NCBI RefSeq assembly: GCF_017652985.1
Contig: NZ_JAGGDJ010000002.1
Coordinates: 1 to 64,000 of the forward strand
DNA length: 64,000 bases
Direction of reading: 5' to 3'
From: Paenibacillus artemisiicola
GTDB lineage: Bacteria; Bacillota; Bacilli; Paenibacillales; Paenibacillaceae
In this document: positions 43,963 through 52,344 of the stretch, piece after piece
How positions within the stretch are numbered: the stretch's first letter is position 1
Layout: each line of letters opens with the position of its first letter
The notes under the pieces: model-generated
Databases searched by the model: none
What the model was told of the DNA's origin: nothing
Seen by the model: the letters and a program-made list of their open reading frames with translations, nothing else
Made by a program: the position numbers and the translations under genes

Positions 43963-44415
43963 ATGTCGTTGGTATGGGCAGTTCCTGGCGCGGTTGCCGC
44001 GATCAACCTGCTGATTATCTGGTTTATGCCGAAGCGGATGTCCGGGCTCGAAATTTACGCGACGTGGTTCACGGTCGCGGCGATTAACTTGAGCGTCGAT
44101 ATCATCTTATGTCTGTACTTCAAGCTCTACGAAATCAACGGTCCCGGCATTCAGCTTTGGGTGCACGTACTCGAGCTCGTGCTGGGGCCGTCCTTCGGAA
44201 TCCTGTACGTGAACTTCATGCCGGAGAGCAGGCGACGGTTTTTGATCTATGCCGCGGCATGGCTGGTTTTTGCCGTTCTGCTCGAAGCGCTGTTGGTTCA
44301 CGTTCGGTTTATCGTTTATATGCATTGGCACTTGGCGTATTCGGCGTGCTTCTATGCTTGCGCGCTGTTGTTCGCGAGATGGCATCGCCGGTTCATGCGC
44401 CGCATGGCGAAATGA
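43963..44415 (+). CDS. CBO0543 family membrane protein
   Basis: A 150-residue protein with about five membrane segments. The order LIIWFMPKRMSGLEIYATWF, then LSVDIILCLYFKLYEI, then SFGILYVNFMPESRRRFLIY and VYMHWHLAYSACFYA fits the CBO0543 family found in spore-forming Firmicutes, of unknown function. The ATG at 43963 has no clear ribosome binding site and begins 3 bases after a short upstream frame. A terminator follows. Confidence 0.75.
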   Translation: MSLVWAVPGAVAAINLLIIWFMPKRMSGLEIYATWFTVAAINLSVDIILCLYFKLYEINGPGIQLWVHVLELVLGPSFGILYVNFMPESRRRFLIYAAAWLVFAVLLEALLVHVRFIVYMHWHLAYSACFYACALLFARWHRRFMRRMAK

Positions 44416-44460
44416 TGGATGTTGCTTCAGCAGCCCGTATCCCTATATCGTCATGCCCGC

Positions 44461-44496
44461 AACCCCGCCGGACGGCTCGACGTCCGGCGGGGTTTT
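44461..44496 (+). terminator. Terminator after the CBO0543 gene
   Basis: AACCCCGCCGGACG pairs perfectly with CGTCCGGCGGGGTT (14 bp) around GCTCGA, followed by TT. Confidence 0.88.
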
Positions 44497-44524
44497 CGTA
44501 TGCCGGCCGCATCGAAAAACGCTA

Positions 44525-44571
44525 TTGTACGAATCCAAAGTCCGTTATATAATCTATGTGCCCGAGCACGA
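44525..44571 (+). promoter_or_regulatory. Promoter and LacI operator of the MocA/MocC-type operon
   Basis: TTGTAC (44525-44530), 17 bases, TATAAT (44548-44553), then the operator GTGCCCGAGCAC at 44558-44569. The operator matches GTGCYCGRGCAC, the same palindrome found before the LacI gene and before the desaturase gene. Its place at the transcription start predicts repression. Confidence 0.8.
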
Positions 44572-44634
44572 AATTAATGTAACCGCTATCAGAAGGCGGT
44601 TCAACGCAATGCTAACGTAAAGGGAGGAAGTCGC

Positions 44635-45627
44635 ATGCATCGATACGCAGCGGCGTTGCGCGACGAGGACGGCATGTCCGTCGTCGTGCTGACGGACGCG
44701 GGGACCGGCTCCGAAGCGAGGCTGCTTCCGGATGCGGGCAATAACCTGTTCGCCTTCGCGAGCGGCGGCCGCGACGCGATCCGGACGCCGGTCCCGCTCC
44801 GGACGCTTCGGGACGAGGCCGGATCGAGGTACGGCACGCCCGTGCTGTCGCCGCCGAACCGGATCCGGGACGGCCGCTTCGCGTTCCGCGGCCGCGATTA
44901 CCGGCTTCCGCTCAACGAGCCGCCCGACCATCACCTACACGGCGAGCTGTGCCGCCGCGCGTGGGAGATCGTCGGCTTCGGCGCCGACGAAGCCGAGGGG
45001 GCATGGGCGACCAGCCGGTTCCGGTACGCGGACCACCCCGATATTCTGGCTTATTTTCCGCATGCGCTGACCTTTACGGTCACGTACCGGCTGCGGGACG
45101 GCCGGCTGCGCATGGAGAGCGTCATCCGGAACGAGGGAACGGACGAGGCTCCGTTCGCCTACGGGCTGCACCCGTACTTCGCGGTCCCGGAAGACGGCGC
45201 CGCCGGCGCGGCGCTTAACGTGCCGGCCCGGGAACAATGGCCGATCACGAATTTGTCGTTCGCGACCGGCAGGCCGTCCGCCACCGCGTTCAGCCGTGCC
45301 GTCGCCGGCGAAGGCGGCGCGCCGCTCGCGGAGATTCCGCCGCTCGGCTGCGCGATGCTGACGCTCGACCCGCAGGCCGACCCGGTCTGCCGCATCGCGC
45401 TCGGCGATGCCGGCTACTCGATCGCGTACCGACTCGACCGCGCGTTCCGGTTCGTGCTGCTGTTCCGTCCGGATTGGGACGATGCGTTTTCGATCGAGCC
45501 CTACACGTACGTGACGGACGCCTTCAATCTGCCTTACGAGCATGAGCTGACGGGAGCGCAGGGCCTTCCCGCGGGCGAGGAACGACGCCTCGAGACGGAC
45601 ATTTGGATCGAAGACCGCCAAACGTAA
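44635..45627 (+). CDS. Aldose 1-epimerase family protein
   Basis: A 330-residue GalM-fold protein. Recognisable parts are GTPVLSPPNRIRDGRFAFRG, the HHLHGELCRRAWE motif with candidate catalytic His (about residues 99-102), FAYGLHPYFAVP (about 180-191), and the late FSIEPYTYVTDAFNLP with a conserved Glu. Such enzymes interconvert sugar anomers. It is the first gene of the LacI-controlled operon, 21 bases before the MocA-type gene. AAAGGGAGG precedes the ATG. Confidence 0.85.
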   Translation: MHRYAAALRDEDGMSVVVLTDAGTGSEARLLPDAGNNLFAFASGGRDAIRTPVPLRTLRDEAGSRYGTPVLSPPNRIRDGRFAFRGRDYRLPLNEPPDHHLHGELCRRAWEIVGFGADEAEGAWATSRFRYADHPDILAYFPHALTFTVTYRLRDGRLRMESVIRNEGTDEAPFAYGLHPYFAVPEDGAAGAALNVPAREQWPITNLSFATGRPSATAFSRAVAGEGGAPLAEIPPLGCAMLTLDPQADPVCRIALGDAGYSIAYRLDRAFRFVLLFRPDWDDAFSIEPYTYVTDAFNLPYEHELTGAQGLPAGEERRLETDIWIEDRQT

Positions 45628-45648
45628 GACGCGAAGGAGGAAGATCGC

Positions 45649-46752
45649 ATGGAACCTATCGATTTCGAATCGATCATCGCGCCGGAGCTGCCGAAGCGAA
45701 TGGATTACCGGATCGGCTGCATCGGTTCGGGCTTCATCATGCGCGACTGCCATCTGGTCGCCTACCGCGACGCCGGCTTCAACCCGGTCGCCATCGCCTC
45801 CCGCACGTACGGGAACGCGCGGGCCGCCGCCGAGCTGCGCGGCATACCCAAGGTGCACCGCGCGTGGGAGGAGCTCGTCCGGGATCCGGACATCGAAATC
45901 CTCGACGTCGCTTTCCCGCCGGACCGGCAGCTGGAGATCGTGCGGGAAGCCGTCAAGCAGCCCCATATCCGGGGGATTCTGTGCCAAAAGCCGCTGGCGA
46001 TGAACACGCGCGAAGCCCGCGAAATCGTGGCGCTGTGCGAAGAGGCGGGCATCAAGCTCGCGGTCAACTCCAACATGCGCTACGACCAGTCGATCCGCGC
46101 CCTGAAAGCGATTCTCGACCGCGGCCTCCTGGGCGAGCCGGTACTCGCGACGATCGAGATGCGGGCCATTCCGCACTGGCAGCCGTTTCTGGAACAGTAC
46201 GACCGCATCGAGCTGCTCAACATGGGCATTCATCACATCGACGCGTTCCGCTACCTGTTCGGAGACCCGGAGACCGTCACGGCGGTGGCGCGCCGCGATC
46301 CGCGCACGGCGTTCCCGCATCTCGACGGCATCACGCAGTATACGTTCGGGTACGCCGGCGAGCTGATGGCGACGAGCCTCGACGACGTTTGGGCATGGCC
46401 GGGCGAAGGCACGGAGAAGGACCTGTACATCAAATGGCGCGTCGAGGGGCTGGACGGCATGGCCGCGGGGACGATCGGCTGGCCGGCATACCCGGAGCGC
46501 TGCCCGAGCACCTTGGCGTTCACGACCCGCCAAGCGCCGAACGAATGGATTCGCCCGCGCTGGGACCGCGTCTGGTTCCCGGACGCGTTCCAAGGCACGA
46601 TGGCGCAGCTGCTGCGAGCCGTCGAGACCTGCACCGAGCCGGAAATCGGCGGGCGGGACAATTTGCGCACGATGGCCGCGGTCGACGCTTGCTACCGGTC
46701 GATCGCCGAAGGAAGGACGATCCGGTTCGCCGACGCGCTCGGCGAACACTAA
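45649..46752 (+). CDS. Gfo/Idh/MocA family oxidoreductase in the LacI operon
   Basis: A 367-residue NAD(P)-dependent dehydrogenase. The Rossmann motif is IGCIGSGFIMRDCHLVAYRD (about residues 22-41), the EKP-like motif is LCQKPLAMN near 107-115, and the C-terminal domain has NSNMRYDQSIRAL and the candidate catalytic region LLNMGIHHIDAFRYLFGD. This family includes inositol dehydrogenases and MocA of rhizopine catabolism. The gene lies between the epimerase and the TIM-barrel isomerase. GAAGGAGG precedes the ATG. Confidence 0.9.
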   Translation: MEPIDFESIIAPELPKRMDYRIGCIGSGFIMRDCHLVAYRDAGFNPVAIASRTYGNARAAAELRGIPKVHRAWEELVRDPDIEILDVAFPPDRQLEIVREAVKQPHIRGILCQKPLAMNTREAREIVALCEEAGIKLAVNSNMRYDQSIRALKAILDRGLLGEPVLATIEMRAIPHWQPFLEQYDRIELLNMGIHHIDAFRYLFGDPETVTAVARRDPRTAFPHLDGITQYTFGYAGELMATSLDDVWAWPGEGTEKDLYIKWRVEGLDGMAAGTIGWPAYPERCPSTLAFTTRQAPNEWIRPRWDRVWFPDAFQGTMAQLLRAVETCTEPEIGGRDNLRTMAAVDACYRSIAEGRTIRFADALGEH

Positions 46753-46774
46753 CCGTTACGGGAGGTTATGCTTC

Positions 46775-47677
46775 ATGCTTTCAGTGGGCATTTTCAACGC
46801 GTATTATCCGTACACGCTGCAGGAGTCGATCGCGCGCATCAAGAAGGACGGCTTCTCCTGCGTGCAGCTCGACTTGGCCTTCAAGGACATGGACTTGGCC
46901 CCGGAATCGCTGACGCGGGACAAATGCCGAGTGATCCGCGACGCGTTCCGCGACGCCAATCTGCCGATCGTCTGCATCTCCGGCTATACGAACCTCATCC
47001 ATGCCGACCCGGCCAAGCGCCGGCAGAACGTGCAGGGCGTGAAGAAGATCCTGGAGTTCGCCCGCGAGCTCGGCAGCCCCTACGTCGTCAGCGAGACGGG
47101 CACGTTCAATACCGAAAGCGACTGGGTGTGGGATCCCCGCAACGGCACCGAGGAGGCGTACGAGGAGACGTGCCGGCAGCTCGAGGAATTGGCCAAATTC
47201 GCCTATGACCACGGCGCGGTATTCCTGGTCGAAAACTACGTGAACAACGTCATCGGCTCCGTCGACCAAGTCGCGCGCCTGTTCGCGGACGTGAACCATC
47301 CGGGCCTCGGCCTGCTCATGGACCCGACGAATTATTTCACCGACGACAACATCGACCGGGTCGACGAGACGCTGAACCGCATCTTCAACACGCTGGGGGA
47401 TCGCATCAAAATCGCGCACGCCAAAGACTGCAAGCGGGCCGAGGACACCGGCGAGAAGCATGCCGCCATCGACGCCTCGGAATCCCACTCGTTCCGCGGC
47501 GCCGGCGCCGTCGAGCTGCCCGCGCCGGGGCTCGGCGACCTGAACTACGATCTGTACCTGCAGCGGCTGGCGAAGCTGCACCCGAACATCCCGATCATCA
47601 TCGAGCATCTGGACGAGGCGGACATTCCGCGCGCGAAAGCGTTCCTCGACGGGAAGCTCAAGCAGGCAGGCGTCTAG
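46775..47677 (+). CDS. Sugar phosphate isomerase/epimerase (MocC/IolE-like TIM barrel)
   Basis: A 300-residue protein of the AP-endonuclease-2-type TIM barrel. The barrel strands carry metal-ligand candidates in FLVENYVNNVIGS (Glu near 151), LLMDPTNYFTDD (Asp near 187), KIAHAKDCKRAED (His near 216) and IIIEHLDEADIPRA near the end. Related enzymes include MocC and inosose dehydratase/isomerase. It ends the three-gene operon; a GC-rich hairpin without T-run (about 47677-47714) follows. Confidence 0.88.
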   Translation: MLSVGIFNAYYPYTLQESIARIKKDGFSCVQLDLAFKDMDLAPESLTRDKCRVIRDAFRDANLPIVCISGYTNLIHADPAKRRQNVQGVKKILEFARELGSPYVVSETGTFNTESDWVWDPRNGTEEAYEETCRQLEELAKFAYDHGAVFLVENYVNNVIGSVDQVARLFADVNHPGLGLLMDPTNYFTDDNIDRVDETLNRIFNTLGDRIKIAHAKDCKRAEDTGEKHAAIDASESHSFRGAGAVELPAPGLGDLNYDLYLQRLAKLHPNIPIIIEHLDEADIPRAKAFLDGKLKQAGV

Positions 47678-47775
47678 CGCGGCATTCGCGCCGGCATGAG
47701 CCGGTTAGCCGCGCCATGGCTCGCCGCGTATCCGATAGAAGTCTCCGAACAGGAAGGCTTGACCGCAAAATAGGC

Positions 47776-47824
47776 TTGTGAGCGCCGGCGATTCGCTCTA
47801 TAATGAGAAATGTGCCCGAGCACA
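47776..47824 (+). promoter_or_regulatory. Promoter and operator of the LacI-family gene
   Basis: TTGTGA (47776-47781), 17 bases, TATAAT (47799-47804), then the operator GTGCCCGAGCAC at 47812-47823, identical to the one before the epimerase gene. It predicts autorepression. Confidence 0.82.
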
Positions 47825-47846
47825 CTACCAGGATTAGGAGCGAATC

Positions 47847-48872
47847 ATGACCGTAACCATCAGGGAAATCGCACGAAGAGCGGGCGTCTCGCGGGGCACG
47901 GTGGACCGGGTGCTGAACGGCAGGCCAGGCGTCAAGCCGAATGTCCGCGACCGGATCCTCGAGATCGCGAACGAATTGCACTATGTCCCGAATTTGGCCG
48001 CCAAGGCGCTGGCTTATCAGAAGAAACCGATCGTATTCGGCATCGTGATGCCGCCGAAGGACATCCAATTCTTCGAATTCATCCGCAGCGGCATCGGCGC
48101 CGCCGCCGAGGAGCTGAAGGATCTCGGCGTCCGCCTCGATTACCGCTACGTGGACAACGAACGCCCCGACGAAGGGGCCGCCGCGATCCGCGAGCTCGTC
48201 GAGGCGGGCGCGAGCGGCATCTTGTTCTCGGTCATGGACGACGAGCTGATCCGGGCAAGCATCGACTTCGCCGCGGAACGCGGCGTCCCCGTCGTCACGT
48301 TCAATTCGGACGTCGAGGGGAGCAAGCGGCTCTGCTTCGTCGGCCAGGACCTGCGCAAGAGCGGCCTCGTCGCGGCCGGGCTCATGAACCGCGTGCTGCG
48401 GGAGGAAGCGAAGGTCGTCATCGTTACGGGCAGCCTGAAGTTCCATGCCCATCGCTCGCGCGTCGAAGGCTTCCGGCAGGGACTCGCCGAAGGGGGCAGC
48501 CGGCTGGAAGCGGTGGCCGTGATCGAAGGCTTCGACCGCTACGCCGATACGTTCGAACGGCTGGACCGCGTCCTCGCCGAGCACCCGGACCTTGCCGGCA
48601 TCTATATGGCGACCGGAGACGTCGCCGCCTGCGTCGACGCCATCAAGCGGCACGGAAGGGAAGGCCGGATTCGCGTGGTCTGCAACGACCTGCTGCCGGC
48701 GGCGGAGCAGGGGCTGCGCGAGCGGATCATCGATTTTACGATCGTCCAGAACCCGGAACGGCAGGGCTACTTATCGCTGCGGATCTTGTTCGACCACGTG
48801 TTTTCCGGCAAGCAGCCCGAGGCGGAGCACCATTTTACGGAGACGCACATTTATATTCCCGAAAGCCTGTAA
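47847..48872 (+). CDS. LacI-family transcriptional repressor
   Basis: A 341-residue repressor. The N-terminal helix-turn-helix is TIREIARRAGVSRGTVDRVL then NGRPGVKPNVRDRIL (residues 3-40); a periplasmic-binding-like effector domain spans about 60-335 (for example FGIVMPPKDIQFFEFIRSGI and YMATGDVAACVDAIKRHG). It very likely binds GTGCYCGRGCAC at three promoters around it and is released by a cyclitol or sugar ligand. Its stop codon lies inside its own terminator hairpin. Confidence 0.93.
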   Translation: MTVTIREIARRAGVSRGTVDRVLNGRPGVKPNVRDRILEIANELHYVPNLAAKALAYQKKPIVFGIVMPPKDIQFFEFIRSGIGAAAEELKDLGVRLDYRYVDNERPDEGAAAIRELVEAGASGILFSVMDDELIRASIDFAAERGVPVVTFNSDVEGSKRLCFVGQDLRKSGLVAAGLMNRVLREEAKVVIVTGSLKFHAHRSRVEGFRQGLAEGGSRLEAVAVIEGFDRYADTFERLDRVLAEHPDLAGIYMATGDVAACVDAIKRHGREGRIRVVCNDLLPAAEQGLRERIIDFTIVQNPERQGYLSLRILFDHVFSGKQPEAEHHFTETHIYIPESL

Positions 48873-48885
48873 GGCTTTCTTTTTT
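48861..48885 (+). terminator. Terminator overlapping the LacI gene stop codon
   Basis: GAAAGCC and GGCTTTC pair around TGTAA, followed by six T. The stop codon TAA (48870-48872) is in the loop. Confidence 0.8.
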
Positions 48886-48895
48886 GGGCATGTCC

Positions 48896-48907
48896 GTGCC
48901 CGGGCAC
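48896..48907 (+). promoter_or_regulatory. LacI operator before the desaturase-ferredoxin pair
   Basis: GTGCCCGGGCAC is a perfect 12-bp palindrome and a match to GTGCYCGRGCAC. It lies 35 bases before the oxygenase start. TTGGGC at 48884-48889 and TATGGC downstream are only weak promoter elements. Confidence 0.75.
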
Positions 48908-48942
48908 ATGAAGTATGGCTACGAAAAAAGGAGGCGTACACG

Positions 48943-50046
48943 ATGGCTGTTGTCGTGCAGCGTAGGGATTACGGCTTGCAGGGCATCGAGAGCAAGCGGG
49001 CGGAGGAGAAGGGACTCGCATCCGCGGAATGGTACGCGACGGCGATTCCGCGCGCGAAGATGAAGGAACTGATGAAGCGGAAGGACGGCCCGGCGATCCG
49101 GGATACGCTGATCTGGTTCGGCGGCCTGATCGTGCTGGGCTACCTCGGCTATCTATCCTGGGGGACGTGGTGGGCGGTTCCGGCGTTCTTCCTCTACGGT
49201 CTGCTCTACGCGACGCCCGGCGATTCGAGATGGCATGAATGCGGGCACGGCACCGCGTTCAAGACGCCGTGGATGAACGACGTCGTCTACCATATCGCCT
49301 CGTTCTGCGTGCTCCGGTCCGCCACGCCATGGCGCTGGAGCCACGCCCGCCATCATACCGATACGATCATCGTCGGCCGGGACCCGGAGATCATTACGCC
49401 GAGGCCGCCGATTTGGAAGATCCTGTACATGCAGCTGTTCCATCTCTACGGCGGCCCGATCGAAATCAAACGGTTCGCGCTGCACGCCGTCGGCCGGATG
49501 GAAGCGCAGGAGAAGGACTACATTCCGGCATCCGAGTATCCGAAGGCGTTCCGCGAAGCCCGCGTCTACCTGCTGATCTTCCTCGCCGTCATCGCCGCCT
49601 GCTTGTTCACGGGGAGCATCCTGCCGGCGATGTATATCGTCCTGCCGTCGTTCTACGGCGGCCTGCTGGTGCTTCTGTTCGGCATCACGCAGCATCTCGG
49701 GCTCTACGAGGACGTGCTGGACCACCGGCTGAACACGCGGACGATCTATATGAACCGGATCTTCCGTTACTTGTACTGGAACATGAATTACCACGTCGAG
49801 CATCACATGTTTCCGATGGTGCCGTTCCACGCGCTGCCGAAGCTGCACGACGCGATGAAGCACGACTGCCCGCAGGCGCGTCCGAGCTTCCGGGCCGCGC
49901 TAACGGAAGTGTTCGCCGCGCTGCGCAAGCAGAAGCGCGACCCGGCGTACGTCGTCGTGAAGCCGCTGCCGGTCACGGCGCAGCCGTACCGGTACGGCCC
50001 CGAGCGCGTACCGGAAGCGGACGATCTCACAAGGAGCGAAGCGTAA
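48943..50046 (+). CDS. Fatty-acid-desaturase-family membrane oxygenase, MocD-like
   Basis: A 367-residue integral-membrane di-iron enzyme. The three His boxes are HECGH (98-102), HARHH (134-138) and HVEHH (284-288); hydrophobic segments lie at about 55-90 and 200-250. The family contains desaturases and hydroxylases, and also MocD, the oxygenase-like protein of rhizopine demethylation. The gene is preceded by the LacI operator and overlaps the Rieske ferredoxin gene (TAATG), so the two work together. A lipid desaturase role cannot be excluded, but the regulation by a sugar-type repressor argues for a small-molecule substrate. ATG 48943 follows AAAAAGGAGG. Confidence 0.88.
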   Translation: MAVVVQRRDYGLQGIESKRAEEKGLASAEWYATAIPRAKMKELMKRKDGPAIRDTLIWFGGLIVLGYLGYLSWGTWWAVPAFFLYGLLYATPGDSRWHECGHGTAFKTPWMNDVVYHIASFCVLRSATPWRWSHARHHTDTIIVGRDPEIITPRPPIWKILYMQLFHLYGGPIEIKRFALHAVGRMEAQEKDYIPASEYPKAFREARVYLLIFLAVIAACLFTGSILPAMYIVLPSFYGGLLVLLFGITQHLGLYEDVLDHRLNTRTIYMNRIFRYLYWNMNYHVEHHMFPMVPFHALPKLHDAMKHDCPQARPSFRAALTEVFAALRKQKRDPAYVVVKPLPVTAQPYRYGPERVPEADDLTRSEA

Positions 50047-50363
50047 TGACAAACGGAGAATGGGTGGAAGTATGCGAGGCGGGCGAGATCGACGTCGAAG
50101 ACGTGATCCGCTTCGACCTCGCCGAGCGGACCTTCGCGGTCTACCGGACGGAGAAGGGCGATTATTACGCGACCGACGGCTTCTGCACGCACGGCCGGTT
50201 CCATCTGGCGGACGGCCTCGTCATGGGGAACCTGATCGAATGCCCGAAGCATAACGGGCGTTTCGACATCCCGAGCGGAGCCGCGGTTCGCGTGCCCGCT
50301 TGCAAGGAGCTGCAGACGTACCGGGTCAAGGTCGAAGCGAATAAAGTGTTCATTCAGCTTTAA
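50046..50363 (+). CDS. MocE-type Rieske [2Fe-2S] ferredoxin
   Basis: A 105-residue electron-transfer protein. The cluster ligands follow the Rieske spacing C-x-H-x16-C-x2-H: Cys47, His49, Cys66 and His69 in FCTHGRFHL and IECPKHNGRF. This small stand-alone Rieske protein matches the MocE type. Its ATG overlaps the stop of the oxygenase, so it is most likely the electron donor for it. No ferredoxin reductase (MocF type) is encoded in the window. A strong terminator follows. Confidence 0.92.
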   Translation: MTNGEWVEVCEAGEIDVEDVIRFDLAERTFAVYRTEKGDYYATDGFCTHGRFHLADGLVMGNLIECPKHNGRFDIPSGAAVRVPACKELQTYRVKVEANKVFIQL

Positions 50364-50376
50364 GCGAACCGGAGGG

Positions 50377-50402
50377 AGCCGCGCGTATCGCGCGGCTTTT
50401 TT
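50377..50402 (+). terminator. Terminator after the oxygenase-ferredoxin operon
   Basis: AGCCGCGCG pairs perfectly with CGCGCGGCT around TAT, followed by a run of six T. Confidence 0.93.
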
Positions 50403-50521
50403 GCATGCGGTCCCGCCCGCACGGCCTTCATGCAATGAGAGCGCAATATTTCCAAATCCGCCCCGTGGTATAACTGGAAGCGGGCGGGCGAGGTCCCGCC
50501 GATACGAGAGGAGCTGGGGAC

Positions 50522-51286
50522 ATGAACAGACTGGAAGGTAAAATCGCCGTGGTGACGGGCGCGAGCCGCGGCATCGGCCGGGCGGTCGCGCTGCGGCTTG
50601 CCAAGGAAGGCGCGCTGACGGCCGTGCACTACGGCCGGAACCGGGAGCGCGCGGAAGCGGTCGTGCGGGAGATCGAACGGGAAGGCGGAACGGCGTTCGC
50701 GATCGGGGCCGAGCTCCGTTCGGCGGACGGGGCGCTGCGGCTTTGCGAGGCGCTGGATAAGGCGTTGGCCGCGCGCACGGACGACGTCCGGTTCGACATC
50801 CTCGTCAACAACGCGGGCATCGGCCTGCCGGCCGCCATCGACGATACGACGGAAACCGCCTTCGACGAGCTGATGGCGGTGAACGCGAAAGCGCCGTTCT
50901 TCCTGATTCGGCAAGCGCTGCCGCGGCTTCGGAACGAGGGCCGCATCGTCAATCTGTCGTCCGCGGCCACGCGCATTTCCTTGCCGGCCGTCCCGGCGTA
51001 CAGCATGACGAAGGGAGCCGTCAACGCGCTCACGCTCGCGCTGGCCAATCAGCTCGCGCCGCGCGGCATTACGATCAATGCCGTGCAGCCCGGCTTCGTC
51101 GCGACCGACATGAACGCCGGGATGCTGCAGGATCCCGAGGCCGAGCGGTTCGGCGCCGGCTACGCCGCGTTCGGCCGATGGGGGCAGCCGGAGGACGTCG
51201 CGGACGTCGTCGCGTTCCTGGCGTCGCCGGACAGCCGGTGGGTTACCGGGCAGCTGATCGACGCCAGCGGCGGCTCGCATCTGTAA
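50522..51286 (+). CDS. Short-chain dehydrogenase/reductase (3-oxoacyl-ACP reductase-like)
   Basis: A 254-residue SDR enzyme using NAD(P)H. It has the cofactor motif VVTGASRGIGRAV (residues 10-22), NNAG near residue 97, the catalytic Ser in IVNLSSAATR, and YSMTK with Tyr and Lys near 160-164. The C-terminus SGGSHL is a common SDR ending. Substrate unknown. It starts about 120 bases after the previous operon's terminator, with GAGAGGAG before the ATG, and appears to be a separate unit. Confidence 0.88.
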   Translation: MNRLEGKIAVVTGASRGIGRAVALRLAKEGALTAVHYGRNRERAEAVVREIEREGGTAFAIGAELRSADGALRLCEALDKALAARTDDVRFDILVNNAGIGLPAAIDDTTETAFDELMAVNAKAPFFLIRQALPRLRNEGRIVNLSSAATRISLPAVPAYSMTKGAVNALTLALANQLAPRGITINAVQPGFVATDMNAGMLQDPEAERFGAGYAAFGRWGQPEDVADVVAFLASPDSRWVTGQLIDASGGSHL

Positions 51287-51442
51287 GACGGAGGCAGCAA
51301 GCCTCCGGTTCCGCCGATGGCGGCGAAACTCCCGGCATCGCGGGGCGAGGGCGACAGAGTTGCGGCCAAGCCCTATCCTTGTAAGGGGTTCCATGTTAGA
51401 ATAATGGCGGGTTTGACAGCACCTAACCGGAGGGGATTTGCA

Positions 51443-52237
51443 ATGACATGGACCGTGATGACGTTTAACCTTAGGAACTCCTCGGCGAACGACGGGGATA
51501 ACGCTTGGCCGAACCGTATCGGAGCGGCGGCGGCAACGATTCGGGCGCACGCGCCGAGTCTGTTCGGCATCCAGGAAGGGTTCCTGCACATGCTGGAGGA
51601 GCTGAACGCGCTCCTGCCGGATTACGCTTGGATCGGCGAGGGCCGCGGCGGCGGGACGGAGGACGAGCACTGCGCGATCTTCTACCGCAGGGCCGACTTC
51701 GACCTCCTCGAGCAGGGGCAATTCTGGCTGTCCGAGACGCCGGAGCAAGCGGGCAGCGTGAGCTGGGACAGCTCGCTGCCGCGCATCTGCACATGGGGCC
51801 GTTTCCGCGCCGCCGGGTCGCCGGAACGCGAGATCGCCGTATACAACACGCATCTCGACCATATCGGGGAACAGGCGCGGGAGCAGGGCATGCGGCTCGT
51901 GCTGCGGAGCATGGCGCGCGAGGGGCAGGATCGCCCGGCGATTCTCATGGGCGACTTCAATGCCGAGCCGGGCGACCGCGTCATCCGGTTCCTTCGCGGA
52001 CAGACCGACATCGACGGCGACCGCTCGGAGCTGACCGACGCGTACGCCGCGCTGGACGCAGCGCCCGGCCGCACGTTCCACGACTTTCGGGGCGGCACGG
52101 AAGGGGAGCCGATCGATTACCTGTTCGTCAACGCGCAGCTAACGGTATCCGCCGTGCAGGTAGACCGCGGCATCGTTGACGGCCGTTACCCGTCGGACCA
52201 TTATCCCGTTATCGCGCGCATCGCGCCGCGGGCGTAG
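51443..52237 (+). CDS. Endonuclease/exonuclease/phosphatase family protein
   Basis: A 264-residue metal-dependent phosphoesterase of the EEP fold. Motifs are MTFNLR near the start, FGIQEG (metal-binding Glu near residue 42), YNTHLDHIGEQAREQG (about 140), MGDFNAEPGD (about 170-180), and the final SDHYPV with the catalytic His. Members cleave phosphodiesters or phosphomonoesters in nucleic acids, lipids or inositol phosphates; the substrate is unknown. ATG 51443 follows GGAGGGG. The open frame upstream (from 51317) lacks a ribosome binding site. Confidence 0.88.
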   Translation: MTWTVMTFNLRNSSANDGDNAWPNRIGAAAATIRAHAPSLFGIQEGFLHMLEELNALLPDYAWIGEGRGGGTEDEHCAIFYRRADFDLLEQGQFWLSETPEQAGSVSWDSSLPRICTWGRFRAAGSPEREIAVYNTHLDHIGEQAREQGMRLVLRSMAREGQDRPAILMGDFNAEPGDRVIRFLRGQTDIDGDRSELTDAYAALDAAPGRTFHDFRGGTEGEPIDYLFVNAQLTVSAVQVDRGIVDGRYPSDHYPVIARIAPRA

Positions 52238-52303
52238 GCGCGCGGACGCGGACGCCATCGAACCGCGCGGGCGGACCGGCTGCCGAAGGAACGAACATTT
52301 CGC

Positions 52304-52332
52304 TTTACACCGTCCCGGTTCTCTGGTAATCT
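52304..52332 (+). promoter_or_regulatory. Predicted promoter of the asd T-box transcript
   Basis: TTTACA at 52304-52309 and TAATCT at 52327-52332 are separated by 17 bases; the -10 is weak. Confidence 0.45.
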
Positions 52333-52344
52333 CTTGGCTAACAT

